This document shows, one piece after another, positions 14,624 through 22,696 of a stretch of DNA of 64,000 bases. Position 1 is the stretch's first letter. Every line of letters starts with the position of its first letter. The stretch is from assembly GCA_010206225.2 (NCBI GenBank), contig VIQU02000017.1, positions 1 to 64,000 on the forward strand, written 5' to 3'. This DNA comes from Lachnospiraceae bacterium MD308 (GTDB lineage: Bacteria > Bacillota > Clostridia > Lachnospirales > Lachnospiraceae). A program made the translations under genes and the position numbers. Under the pieces are notes generated by a model that was not told where the DNA came from, made no database searches, and saw nothing but the letters and a program-made list of their open reading frames with translations.

Positions 14624-17563
14624 CTATCTCCCTCCCGACCTAAGATTCTGCCTCGCCTGCGCGTCCACTACCACCTCATCCAGCAGCGTGCCGCCCACAT
14701 ACACTGGAATACAGATCGTCCCAAAATTCTCCCCGCTCTGCATCCCCGCAAACATCTCCCGCAGCCCCGAAACCATCTGCCGCACAGCCTCCAGAGAAGC
14801 CCCCTGCGCCTGGACCGCCTGCATATCCGCCAGCTTCGGGCTCACCACCATATCCCCGGCCACACCCTCCACGGCTTTCCGCACCAGCCCCCGCCTCCTC
14901 TCAATCCCTCTCGCCAGACCGCCCATAAAATCCGGCATCCAGCTCTCATAATCCGTCAAAGGCCCCTCGTCCGGCACAGAAAAATGCAGGAAAGAACGTA
15001 TCTTATCCGCCACGTCAGACACCGCGCTCACCACATTCCCTATGGCACTGCGGATACCCTCCGCAATCCCGTTGATAAAATCCATCCCCCACTGCAAAGC
15101 CCGCCCCGGCAAAGACGTAATAAACCCAATGGCCGACTGGAACCCATTCTGCACCACACTCCCCAGAGAAGCCAGCGCCGAACCAATCCCCGACACCATC
15201 CCCCGGAAAGCCTCCACCGCCGACTGCCTCAAATTCCCCGCCACGGAAACCACCAGATTTTTCAACCCGTTCCAGGCAACAACCGCCGCCGAAGACACCA
15301 CAGACCACAAATTCCCCATAAAATCCCGAAGCCCCGACAGCAGAATAGACACATGGTTCACCAGCCCCTGCACCGCAGAACCAACCATCTGCCCAATCCC
15401 CGTCCAGATAGCAGAAGCCGCCTGCTGGATATTCGTCCAGATATGCAGCGCATCCTCTTTCAGCTTCGTAAAATTCCCCGTCACCAAGTCAATCAGCAGC
15501 AGGACCGGCCCCAGCACCACATTCTTAATCAACTCCCAGGCCCCCGAAGCCGCAGCCTGAATCCCAGACCAGATCCCCTGCAACGTAACAGAAAGATTCT
15601 CCCACAAAGAGCGGATCATATCCACAATCCCGGCCAGCACCGGATTCTCCATCATGCCCGTCCAGACACTCCCGAAGAAATCCCCCACCGACTGCCAAAG
15701 CCCCGACCACCAGGCCGGAATCCCCTCAAAAAACGAAACCAGCGCCTCCCAGGCCGCCGGTATAGTCTCCGTAAAAAACGAACAGATAACCTCCCAGGCA
15801 GAAACAAAAAAGTCCCTCACCTGCGCCCAGACCGCATCCACCGCATCCCGGAACCACTCACACTTATTATAAAGCAGCACCACAGCCCCGATCACCGCAG
15901 CAATAGCAATGGGAACCCACCCGATAGCCGCCACCACTGCCGACAGCGCCGGAACCACCGTCCTCGACACAAACCCGATCACCCCGGAAACAGCCCCCGC
16001 AACCTTCGGAACCACCGTCAAAATCGTCCCGACAGCCCCGACAACTTTCCCGACCACAATCAGCACCGGCCCCAGAGCCGCCGCCACCAGAGCCACCGTC
16101 ACAATGACCTTCTTCGTCCCCTCGTCCAGACCGTTCAGCCAGTCCACAAGCCCCTGAATCCACCCGACAACCTGCCGGATAGACGGCATCAAAATCTCCC
16201 CTATGGAAATTGCCAGCTCCTCCAACTGGCTCTTCAAGATCGTAAGCTGCCCCGCCAGATTGTCCTGCATGGTCTCGGCCATCCGCTCCGCCGTACCGTC
16301 ACAGTTATTAATGGCACTGTTCAGCTTCTCAATATCCCCCGGAGCCGCGTTCATCACCGCCAGGAATCCGCTCATGGCATTCTTCCCCACCAGAGCCTCC
16401 GCATTGGCCGCCCTCTCCGCCTCCGACATCTGCGAAAACGCCGCCCGGCAGTCTCCCAGGATATCCCCCAGGCTTCTCATACTCCCGTCCGCATTGACCG
16501 TCTGCACCGTCAGCTCCCCAAAGGCATCCCCAACAAAAGTCACTTCCCCCGTCAGGCTCGTCAGCATAGTCCGCATAGCCGTACCCGCCTGGGAAGACTT
16601 AATCCCCGCATTTGCCATCAGCCCGATGGCTTCCGCCGTATCCTCCGCCGTGAACCCCAAAGCCCCGGCAACCGGCGCACAATACTTAAACGTCTCCCCC
16701 ATCATGGCAACATTCGTATTCGCATTAGAACTCGCCGCCGCCAAAATATCCGCAAAATGCCCCGAATCCGCCGCCGACAGCCCCAAAGCCGTCAGAGCGT
16801 CCGTCACAATATCCGAAGTAGTCGCCAGGTCCTCCCCGGAAGCCGCCGCCAGGTTCATGATTCCCTCAATCCCCTCCAGCATGTCCCCGGTCTTCCACCC
16901 GGCCATAGCCATATAATTCATAGCCTCCGCCGCCTCCGAAGCGGAGAACTTCGTCTTACTCCCCATCTCCCTGGCCTTGTCCCGCAGGGCATCCAGCTCC
17001 TTCCCCGCAGCCCCGGACACCGCCGCCACCTGGCTCATGGCAAAATCAAAATCAGAAGCCACCTTCACCGCAGCCACAGAAAGCCCGCCCACAGCCGCCG
17101 TCACCGGCATCAGCTTCCGCCCGGCCCCCTCAATAGCCGAACCCACATCCCGCAGCTTCTCCCCCGCGGCCCCAATCTTCTGCAAAGCCACCGAAGCCTG
17201 CTCCGCCTGCCTCTCCAAATTCCGCAGGGCCTGCTCCGTCTCCGCAATCTCCCTCTGCAAAGCATCATACTGGCTCCGGGAAATCTCCCCCTTCGCCAGA
17301 GCCTCATTCGCCTGCTGCCCCGCCAGCCTCAACGCCTCCAGCTTCTCCCTGGTCTCCCCCACAGCCTGGGCCAGAAGCCGCTGCTTCTGCGCCATCAGTT
17401 CCGCATTGCCGGGGTCCAACTTCAACAGCTTGTTCACGTCCTTCAACTGCGCCTGCGTGTCCCGGATTTCCTTATTCACCTTTGAAAGCGCCGTGGAGAG
17501 CTTCGTAGTATCCCCGCCAATCTCCACCGTAATCCCCTGAATCCTGGATGCCACAACCCTCAT
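14624..17563 (-). CDS. Phage tail tape measure protein
   Basis: This protein of 979 residues starts at ATG 17563 (GGAG upstream); the frame is open further but crosses a terminator hairpin. Residues ~10-135 are coiled coil (LSTALSKVNKEIRDTQAQLKDV). Then comes a TP901-type tape-measure domain with KVASDFDFAMSQVAAVSG and KTKFSASEAAEAMNYMAMAGW. Several hydrophobic helices near the middle (VTVALVAAALGPVLIVVGKVV) are followed by Trp-rich repeats (AWEALVSFFEGIPAWWSGLW) and a short C-terminal helix. It sets tail length and helps DNA ejection. By the usual ~1.5 angstrom per residue rule the tail would be about 150 nm, which is an inference. Confidence 0.93.
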   Translation of the reverse strand: MRVVASRIQGITVEIGGDTTKLSTALSKVNKEIRDTQAQLKDVNKLLKLDPGNAELMAQKQRLLAQAVGETREKLEALRLAGQQANEALAKGEISRSQYDALQREIAETEQALRNLERQAEQASVALQKIGAAGEKLRDVGSAIEGAGRKLMPVTAAVGGLSVAAVKVASDFDFAMSQVAAVSGAAGKELDALRDKAREMGSKTKFSASEAAEAMNYMAMAGWKTGDMLEGIEGIMNLAAASGEDLATTSDIVTDALTALGLSAADSGHFADILAAASSNANTNVAMMGETFKYCAPVAGALGFTAEDTAEAIGLMANAGIKSSQAGTAMRTMLTSLTGEVTFVGDAFGELTVQTVNADGSMRSLGDILGDCRAAFSQMSEAERAANAEALVGKNAMSGFLAVMNAAPGDIEKLNSAINNCDGTAERMAETMQDNLAGQLTILKSQLEELAISIGEILMPSIRQVVGWIQGLVDWLNGLDEGTKKVIVTVALVAAALGPVLIVVGKVVGAVGTILTVVPKVAGAVSGVIGFVSRTVVPALSAVVAAIGWVPIAIAAVIGAVVLLYNKCEWFRDAVDAVWAQVRDFFVSAWEVICSFFTETIPAAWEALVSFFEGIPAWWSGLWQSVGDFFGSVWTGMMENPVLAGIVDMIRSLWENLSVTLQGIWSGIQAAASGAWELIKNVVLGPVLLLIDLVTGNFTKLKEDALHIWTNIQQAASAIWTGIGQMVGSAVQGLVNHVSILLSGLRDFMGNLWSVVSSAAVVAWNGLKNLVVSVAGNLRQSAVEAFRGMVSGIGSALASLGSVVQNGFQSAIGFITSLPGRALQWGMDFINGIAEGIRSAIGNVVSAVSDVADKIRSFLHFSVPDEGPLTDYESWMPDFMGGLARGIERRRGLVRKAVEGVAGDMVVSPKLADMQAVQAQGASLEAVRQMVSGLREMFAGMQSGENFGTICIPVYVGGTLLDEVVVDAQARQNLRSGGR

Positions 17564-17579
17564 CCGCCTTTCTCCAACG

Positions 17580-17602
17580 AAAAAAGGAGCCACCCCGGCT
17601 CC
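17580..17602 (-). terminator. Rho-independent terminator before tape measure gene
   Basis: On the minus strand GGAGCC and GGCTCC form a 6-bp stem with a 5-base loop, followed by a T-run. It lies between the AT-rich two-gene cassette (17689-19052) and the tape measure gene, so it can end the cassette's transcript. Late transcription must pass it to express the rest of the tail. Confidence 0.65.
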
Positions 17603-17688
17603 CATAAAAATGCAACAAAAAGCGCCTGCCATTCCTGACAAACGCCTTATGTAAAAATCTTCCCTATTCTGTTTTCAATTCTTTATTG

Positions 17689-17979
17689 CTATTTATCCGA
17701 ACTTAAAGTCTCTTTTGCAAGTTCCGCTTCTTTTTCTCTTTTTAGTTTTTCTAAAAAACCATAGGCGTTACTTGCATTTTCCTGGATAGTGCTAGGCATA
17801 CTGGAACTCGCCATGTTATGAATACATTTCTCCACAAAATGCTTTTGCGTCAACTCGCCTCCCAAATAGTTCTCCAGCTCCTGCATATTATTCTCATTCA
17901 GAAGTTTATTAATATGTCCTTGTTCCTGTACAATATCATTTATTTCTTTCAATAATTTGGCTCTTTTATCCTGGCTCAT
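17689..17979 (-). CDS. Small helical cargo protein, partner of the upstream membrane protein
   Basis: The 96-residue, highly charged and helical protein (LLKEINDIVQEQGHINKLLNENN, EKLKREKEAELAKE) has no membrane segment or signal. Its start overlaps the stop of the membrane-protein gene by one base (TAATG-type overlap), a strong sign that the two are produced together and may interact. It is AT-rich relative to the flanking phage genes. I recognise no family. It could be a regulatory partner, an immunity subunit or an antitoxin, but sequence does not decide. Confidence 0.6.
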   Translation of the reverse strand: MSQDKRAKLLKEINDIVQEQGHINKLLNENNMQELENYLGGELTQKHFVEKCIHNMASSSMPSTIQENASNAYGFLEKLKREKEAELAKETLSSDK

Positions 17980-19052
17980 TAGTTATCCTCTCTTTCATCA
18001 TTTTCCCCATTATCTTCTTCCCATTGTTTTTGTAACCGCTGATAATATCCCGGTTTAGTACAAAGCATATATCTATTTTTCTCTGGAAATTCACCCATAT
18101 TAGCATTTCCATTCGCATACACCAATACCTGCACCATTTCCACAGCCAAATCAAAGCTGAACTGTTGATAATAACAGTTTTCGTCTTCACTAAGCAGACT
18201 ATCTTGGAGTTCCCATATAAAAGAACATTGTACTGCCCTATTTCCACCTTTCCCATCAAAATATAATTGAAAATGAAAATTCTTTTCTTTTATCAGCCTC
18301 ACTTCATTCAAAAGTCTTTGATACAGTTTTTCATATATACGATTACGAATAGATTTATTAGCAAAAAGAAAATCCATTTCCCCATATGCCGCTGTTAATG
18401 CATTCGTGCGCACTTCCTGAAATCTCAAAAATGATCTCATAGCATCTTCTAACTGTCTGCTATATTTTTCTATTTTCTTTTTACATTCTTCATCCAAATA
18501 TTCCTTAATTTGAAAAGGTTCCTTATAAACTTCTTTTGTTCTTTCATCCGTATTTTGCCATACATAATCTCTAAACGCATTTTGCGCATCATAATCTAAC
18601 TTCATATAATTACGACTGTATACTTCATCTGCTTTTTGTTGATTCTCAAACTTTGCAGTACCTTCTGCTAAATGTTTATTGAATCTCATATCACTTTCAT
18701 TATTATCCAATTCACCTAAAACACTTTGCACAAGTTCTTTCGGCTCATCTGGAAGAAAGTATTTTATTTTCAAAAACTCCCGTTCTAAATCCTCTGCCGT
18801 TAAATACATATTTTCCAAGGCTTCTACCCGTTCATTCCTATATTCAACAGCAGAAATCAAAAATGTAACCAAAGCACTTGTAAACAAACCACTTGTTATA
18901 ACTATCCCCAACTGTTTGAGATTAGATAAGAACTCTGTTCCGCCCGAAATACCTATCAACTCATAACAGCGAAACTGTAAAATAATAAATCCTACAATTC
19001 CTATTATAGCAATAACACCTGAAATATATAGTGTGCCTTTTTTATTTTTCAA
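17979..19052 (-). CDS. Two-pass membrane protein with cytosolic helical domain (cargo)
   Basis: The 357-residue protein probably starts with TTG at 19052 (AAAAGGGG upstream). Residues ~8-26 and ~46-67 form two transmembrane helices (YISGVIAIIGIVGFIIL; GIVITSGLFTSALVTFLISAV). The remaining ~290 residues are cytosolic, largely helical, with a more beta-rich C-terminal part (FHFQLYFDGKGGNRAVQCSF). I recognise no catalytic motif or family. It is much more AT-rich than the phage tail genes on both sides, has its own promoter (19117-19145) and is followed by a terminator. By layout it is a cargo gene expressed from the prophage; superinfection exclusion or defence is an inference. Confidence 0.7.
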   Translation of the reverse strand: MKNKKGTLYISGVIAIIGIVGFIILQFRCYELIGISGGTEFLSNLKQLGIVITSGLFTSALVTFLISAVEYRNERVEALENMYLTAEDLEREFLKIKYFLPDEPKELVQSVLGELDNNESDMRFNKHLAEGTAKFENQQKADEVYSRNYMKLDYDAQNAFRDYVWQNTDERTKEVYKEPFQIKEYLDEECKKKIEKYSRQLEDAMRSFLRFQEVRTNALTAAYGEMDFLFANKSIRNRIYEKLYQRLLNEVRLIKEKNFHFQLYFDGKGGNRAVQCSFIWELQDSLLSEDENCYYQQFSFDLAVEMVQVLVYANGNANMGEFPEKNRYMLCTKPGYYQRLQKQWEEDNGENDEREDN

Positions 19053-19116
19053 TTAAATTCCCCTTTTCACAATATAACAATTCCTTCTTTATTTATCAGC
19101 CTTTTTCCACCACCAA

Positions 19117-19145
19117 ATTATAGCAGAAAAAGGCCGCCATATCAA
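19117..19145 (-). promoter_or_regulatory. Sigma-70 promoter of the two-gene cassette
   Basis: On the minus strand TTGATA (19140-19145), a 17-base spacer and TATAAT (19117-19122) make a near-consensus promoter. It lies just after the stop of the frameshifted tail chaperone and about 65 bases before the membrane-protein start, so the cassette can be expressed independently of the late phage operon, including in the lysogen. Confidence 0.7.
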
Positions 19146-19152
19146 TCAGATT

Positions 19153-19691
19153 TCAAAACCGGTCCATATCCTCCTGCGTCCCAATCTCCGCATACCTGCA
19201 CTCGTCATTCCGGCTCTCCACAAACATATCATTCACCAGCCCAATAGACAAAAGCTCCATATCCGCCATAGAAATCCCAAGCTGCACACACCGGAGCAGG
19301 AACAGCGGCGTAGTCATCTCCCGCTCTGTTGGCCGAAGTTTTTTTTAGCCTCCGCATCCGTCTTCACATTCAGCCCCCACAGCTTGATCAGCTCCGGCAG
19401 CACCTGATAAATCGAAAACGTATTAAACCCGTCCAGCCATTCCTCCACATCGTCCGGGATAGCCGGGTCTGCGTGCTTCGCCATCGTATAAGCGATATTC
19501 TCAAACATCTCCAAAGAAAACAAATCCAAGTTGGAACGCTCCTCATCCCCCTCCCCAATGCTCTTCTCCAGAATCCGCAGATCCTTATAAATATCCCTCT
19601 GGAACTTCAACCGGTAAATCCTCGGGATCGCCGCCGATGCCTTAAACAGCACCTCCTTCCCGTCAATCCCGACCTTCCTCACAATACTCAT
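19153..19691 (-). CDS. Tail assembly chaperone, long -1 frameshift product
   Basis: The zero-frame product (19314-19691, 125 residues, beginning MSIVRKVGIDGKEVLFKASA) stops at TGA 19314. If the ribosome slips -1 at the A-run (19338-19344), translation continues in an otherwise open frame for 61 more codons (LRPTEREMTTPLFLLRCV...EDMDRF) to TGA 19153-19155. This reproduces the gpG/gpGT arrangement of siphoviruses, where both products coat the tape measure protein during tail assembly. The gene lies between the major tail protein and the tape measure gene, as expected, although a two-gene cassette now separates it from the latter. Confidence 0.85.
19338..19344 (-). other. Programmed -1 frameshift slippery site
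   Basis: On the minus strand the zero frame reads GCT AAA AAA AAC TTC, so the heptamer A AAA AAC has the canonical X-XXY-YYZ phase for -1 slippage. It occurs seven codons before the zero-frame stop, and the -1 frame beyond it is open for 61 codons. The position at the end of a tail chaperone gene matches the best-known use of such sites in phages. Confidence 0.85.
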
Positions 19692-19707
19692 ACCCTTTCA
19701 GCCTCCT

Positions 19708-20307
19708 TCAACCCTGTCCCTCTTCCTCGACACCGCCGCCGGCCTCCGCCCTCGGAACCGGCAGATATACACTCTTATACCAACCCTCATACGTCTCCGC
19801 CGAAGTCTTATTCCCCGTCTTCGCCTTCACATACCCGCTTGCCAGCGGCCTGGCCTTCACCGTCAGCGTCTCCGTCTGCACCTCCCGGCTTTCCTCATTG
19901 GTCTTCCCCTCAATCTTCGGCCTGCTGGCAGAACAATTATACAGCACATGCCGGATCTTCCTGATATCCCCGTCAAACTCAAACAAAAGCGCGAAAGCCC
20001 CCGTCTCCGAATTGGCGTTCTCCACCAGCACCTCATTCCCGTCCGCTTCCTCCTTCAACACATCCGTCCGGAAACTCTCCGGGATCAACGCCAGCTCCAG
20101 ATCCCCGTCATACCCCATATTGTTGGCAATAATATAATACTCAATCCCGTCCGCATAAAACGACTCCGGCTCCCCATTGGGGTCCAGCGCCAGCGAAACC
20201 GCCCCTGGCATCGCCACCGGCACGTCAAACGTCATCTCCCCGTCCTCCGCCACCCTCTGCAGCGCATAATGACAATTACAGATATTAAACTTCACCTTGT
20301 TATTCAT
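19708..20307 (-). CDS. Major tail protein (phi13 type)
   Basis: The 199-residue protein begins MNNKVKFNICNCHYALQRV, like phi13-family major tail proteins, and is beta-rich throughout (VALALDPN-type turns, YYIIANNMGYDGDLELALIPESF). It polymerises into the tail tube. It is followed 16 bases later by the tail chaperone gene and preceded by the tail completion gene, the normal siphovirus order. Its C-terminus is Gly/Glu-rich and likely flexible. Confidence 0.85.
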   Translation of the reverse strand: MNNKVKFNICNCHYALQRVAEDGEMTFDVPVAMPGAVSLALDPNGEPESFYADGIEYYIIANNMGYDGDLELALIPESFRTDVLKEEADGNEVLVENANSETGAFALLFEFDGDIRKIRHVLYNCSASRPKIEGKTNEESREVQTETLTVKARPLASGYVKAKTGNKTSAETYEGWYKSVYLPVPRAEAGGGVEEEGQG

Positions 20308-20312
20308 CCGCC

Positions 20313-20630
20313 CTAAACCTCCATCTCATACAAAACCTCATACAGCCGCTCCGACTCGATCCAGACCTCACTCTTCCCATAGAAAATCCCATGCCTCAAC
20401 AGCACCGCCTCTATGCCCTCCTCCAGCTCCGGGTCCTTCAAGTCCGTATACACCTCAATATCCAGCGCATTCCTCTTAAAATACGCCACCCCGTCCGCAG
20501 AAAAATTATCCGCCCTGGGATAAAGGAACACCGCAAACGGCGGCTCCGGCGCCTCCCCTTCCACAAAATGGTCATAGGCAAAAGGAAGCCCCAGTTCCTC
20601 CATCATTTTCAGCACATCCTCATGGTTCAT
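20313..20630 (-). CDS. Tail completion/terminator protein
   Basis: The 105-residue protein is compact and alpha/beta (LKMMEELGLPFAYDHF, FAVFLYPRADNFSADG, LDIEVYTDLKDPELEEGIEAVL). Its size, order and the pattern of an N-terminal helix followed by beta strands fit phage tail terminator proteins located between the gp10-like and major tail genes. It overlaps the upstream gene by four bases and precedes the major tail gene by five. Assignment is mainly by gene order. Confidence 0.7.
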   Translation of the reverse strand: MNHEDVLKMMEELGLPFAYDHFVEGEAPEPPFAVFLYPRADNFSADGVAYFKRNALDIEVYTDLKDPELEEGIEAVLLRHGIFYGKSEVWIESERLYEVLYEMEV

Positions 20631-21013
20631 CTGGACAGCCCCCTTTTTATCCCCTCTTCCAGCTCCCGGACACCCTTTTCCTCCGCCGGGGCAATATGCG
20701 GAATGGCCCTCACCCTCCCGCCGCCCCGCTTCGCATGACCCTTCTCCAGAAGATGGGTAAGCTGATACCGGTCCCTGCTATGCACCACCACCTCCAAAAC
20801 ATTGGAAGTCTCCCTCTGCCGCCTCACCGCCCAGCTCTTCTTATACCTCCCGGTCTTCACCGGCGCGCCCGTCTTTGCCTCCCGCTTCACCGTATCCCCG
20901 GCCTTCCTCACACAGTCCTTCATAACGTCCGCGGCAAGCTCCGCATACTCCGTAAGCCCCTCCATAATGACATCCGCCATCCGGTCCACAGACACCCTCT
21001 GATTCTCCGACAC
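20627..21013 (-). CDS. HK97 gp10-like head-tail/tail protein
   Basis: The 128-residue protein is of HK97 gp10 type: an N-terminal helix (VDRMADVIMEGLTEYAELAADVMKDCVRKA), then KTGAPVKTGRYKKSWAVR, the family signature of Lys/Thr-rich residues before a KSW strand, and a C-terminal His/Gly segment (THLLEKGHAKRGGGRVRAIPH). It acts in head-tail joining. It overlaps the next gene by four bases. Confidence 0.88.
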   Translation of the reverse strand: MSENQRVSVDRMADVIMEGLTEYAELAADVMKDCVRKAGDTVKREAKTGAPVKTGRYKKSWAVRRQRETSNVLEVVVHSRDRYQLTHLLEKGHAKRGGGRVRAIPHIAPAEEKGVRELEEGIKRGLSR

Positions 21014-21017
21014 CCAA

Positions 21018-21407
21018 TCACCTCTTCACCAAAGAAGCCCGCAGCTTCAACATCCTGTTCTGATACCGCACATTGTCAATAAACGTGATATTATACACCT
21101 GCCCCCGAAACAAAACCCGGTAATGCTCCGTGTCCATACCGGCCACCTCCGAACAATACCGGATAATAAAATAGACATCCCTCTGCGCGTTCACCTGCGC
21201 CGCCTCCCAATACTCCTTCCCGGAAAGACCGTTCACAAAAGCCGAACAGCAAAAATAATCCTCCCAGACCAGCACATGGTTCCCGGCCTTATCATTCCCC
21301 AGGGAACTTCTCTGGATCATGATCCGCTCCTTCCACTCCCCCAGAGGATACCCCTTCCGGAACCCTCCGCCGTCCCTGCTGCCGCTGCCCCCGCTCCACT
21401 CCGCCAT
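21018..21407 (-). CDS. Head closure / head-tail joining protein
   Basis: The 129-residue protein is of the SPP1 gp16 / HK97 gp9 stopper type by size, beta-rich composition and motifs (VLVWEDYFCCSAFVNGLSGKEYWEA, then HYRVLFRGQVYNITFIDNVR). It should close the capsid after DNA packaging and connect to the tail. Its start overlaps the stop of the connector gene (ATGA), and a second in-frame start (MIQRSSLGNDK) might be used instead. Confidence 0.8.
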   Translation of the reverse strand: MAEWSGGSGSRDGGGFRKGYPLGEWKERIMIQRSSLGNDKAGNHVLVWEDYFCCSAFVNGLSGKEYWEAAQVNAQRDVYFIIRYCSEVAGMDTEHYRVLFRGQVYNITFIDNVRYQNRMLKLRASLVKR

Positions 21408-21685
21408 CAGAACACTTCCCTCCTGATACCGAACAACAGAGAGCGCAGCGTCTGTACCAGTTCCTCATGGTCCGCCTGCTCCCTGTGCTCATACAGATAA
21501 GCAGTGACATACAGAACGGCAATCCGCGCCATAGGAAGATGCCCTTCTAACTCTTCCGCTTCCATCCGCGCCATATCCGCGCACATGCTCTCCCCAGTCT
21601 CCAACAGCCCGGAAATAAACCCATCCTCGTCCCCGCTGTCCACCCGGAGATACTGCTTCGCCTCTTCCAGCGTCACAACCGCCAT
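21407..21685 (-). CDS. Head-tail connector (gp6-like)
   Basis: The 92-residue helical protein begins MAVVTLEEAKQYLRVDSGDEDGFI, a strong match in style to gp6-like head-tail connectors (VTLEEAKxxLRID-x-DEDD). The C-terminal helices are rich in Glu and Leu. It forms a ring between portal and closure protein. It is the first complete structural gene after the truncated capsid gene; the portal partner is missing from the window. Confidence 0.9.
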   Translation of the reverse strand: MAVVTLEEAKQYLRVDSGDEDGFISGLLETGESMCADMARMEAEELEGHLPMARIAVLYVTAYLYEHREQADHEELVQTLRSLLFGIRREVF

Positions 21686-21726
21686 CCTGCATCCCTCCTG
21701 CCTTTAAAACCAAAACACCCCGAACC

Positions 21727-22350
21727 TTACGCCCCGGCGCTGCTCCCCTTGATCGCCATAGTCTTCACCGCCTCCGACAGAATCAGCTTCCCATCCACCC
21801 TCTGGCTCGCCAGGAAACCCACCTGCCCGTTAGCCGCAAACAGCTCATTCAGCCTCTTAAAAGACCTCCCCTGCCGGTCCGCGATCCAGTAATAAGAAAA
21901 ATCCCCGAAAGCCATCACCTTCGCCCCGGCCGCCACCTCCGGCACATAAGCCGAAGTATAATAAGGCCGGTTCAGGATCATATCCGGCTGCCCCGCCTGC
22001 ACCGACGGCTGCCAGATATAATTCCCGTTATTGTCCTTCAGCTTCCGCAGGGCCTTCACCGTCGTATCATTCAGCACCCAGACCGCCTTCCTCCGATACG
22101 GCGACTTCAAAGCATAAAACAGATCCATCACATCATCAAAAGAAATACCCGCCGCGGCCGTAGTCACCCCGTCAGAAGCCCCGCCCACGGCATTAAAAAT
22201 CCCCGTAGGCTTCCCCTTCCCGTCCCCGGTAAAGAACGCCTCTTCCTCCTTCGTCCCGATCCTGCGCCCGAACTCCTTAGAGATATACGCCTCCAGGTCA
22301 AACACACTGTCATTCAGAAGCTCATCCGACACCTTCAACATCGTAGCCAC
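21727..22350 (-). pseudogene. 3' half of HK97-type major capsid protein gene
   Basis: About 207 residues remain, starting with VATMLKVSDELLNDSVFDLE, the internal helix region of an HK97-fold capsid protein, and ending normally. Typical proteins have 390-420 residues, so the N-terminal half (scaffold-like delta domain and first part of the fold) is gone. Capsid hallmarks that remain include GTKEEEAFFTGDGKGKPTGIF and the C-terminal strand region. No terminase, portal or protease gene follows upstream. The truncation point (22350-22358) abuts a strong promoter, and an ATG at 22341 with AAAGGTGG upstream could start translation of the remnant. Confidence 0.88.
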
Positions 22351-22364
22351 CTTTATATAGTCCT

Positions 22365-22393
22365 ATTATAATTTGTTCGTACTATATTGACAA
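22365..22393 (-). promoter_or_regulatory. Near-consensus promoter reading into truncated capsid and tail operon
   Basis: On the minus strand TTGTCA (22388-22393), 17 bases, and TATAAT (22365-22370) form a near-perfect sigma-70 promoter, with predicted transcription start near 22358, only about 17 bases before the ATG at 22341. It would drive the capsid remnant and all tail and lysis genes downstream, replacing the lost phage late promoter. The DNA upstream is not phage coding sequence. Confidence 0.75.
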
Positions 22394-22633
22394 GCTTTTT
22401 TGACAATATTTTACAAGAATCCTGTCCCGTTTTAGAGAACCAAACGGGTTAAAAATGCTAAAATCAATAGATTCTTGCCGGACAACTGGCATTATCATGG
22501 AACCGTCAGTATCAATTGTCGGATTATAGGCAGTTTTCTATAGTCCGACAAACTGGGAAACTTTTATTTACTTTATTCGCCAAATTTATTCTTTGTAGGC
22601 TATTACAAAATTCATAATCCTACCATTTTCATT
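22394..22633. other. Non-coding junction DNA with a 14-bp inverted repeat
   Basis: This AT-rich stretch between the prophage remnant and the ParB module contains no gene. Two 14-bp arms at 22516-22529 and 22538-22551 (TTGTCGGATTATAG and its complement with one mismatch) enclose an 8-base spacer. They could be a regulator-binding site, a transposon end or a recombination site. TTGTC/GACAA words recur several times between 22380 and 22555. Confidence 0.5.
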
Positions 22634-22667
22634 AAAAACCCCAACACACATTAGTATGTCGGGGTTT
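22634..22667 (-). terminator. Terminator of the parA-parB transcript
   Basis: On the minus strand AAACCCCGACA pairs with TGTTGGGGTTT (11 bp, one G-U pair) around a 10-base loop and is followed by further T residues. It lies 30 bases after the last gene of the par operon. Confidence 0.75.
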
Positions 22668-22696
22668 CACTACAATCTTATAATAAATTCTATATC

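Noticed and set aside
243-22387. Shared 9-mer GTACTATAT near the left prophage end (about 245) and next to the capsid truncation (about 22380) as attachment-site cores
   Set aside because: Nine bases can match by chance in a window this long, the flanks differ, and the right site lies inside a promoter.
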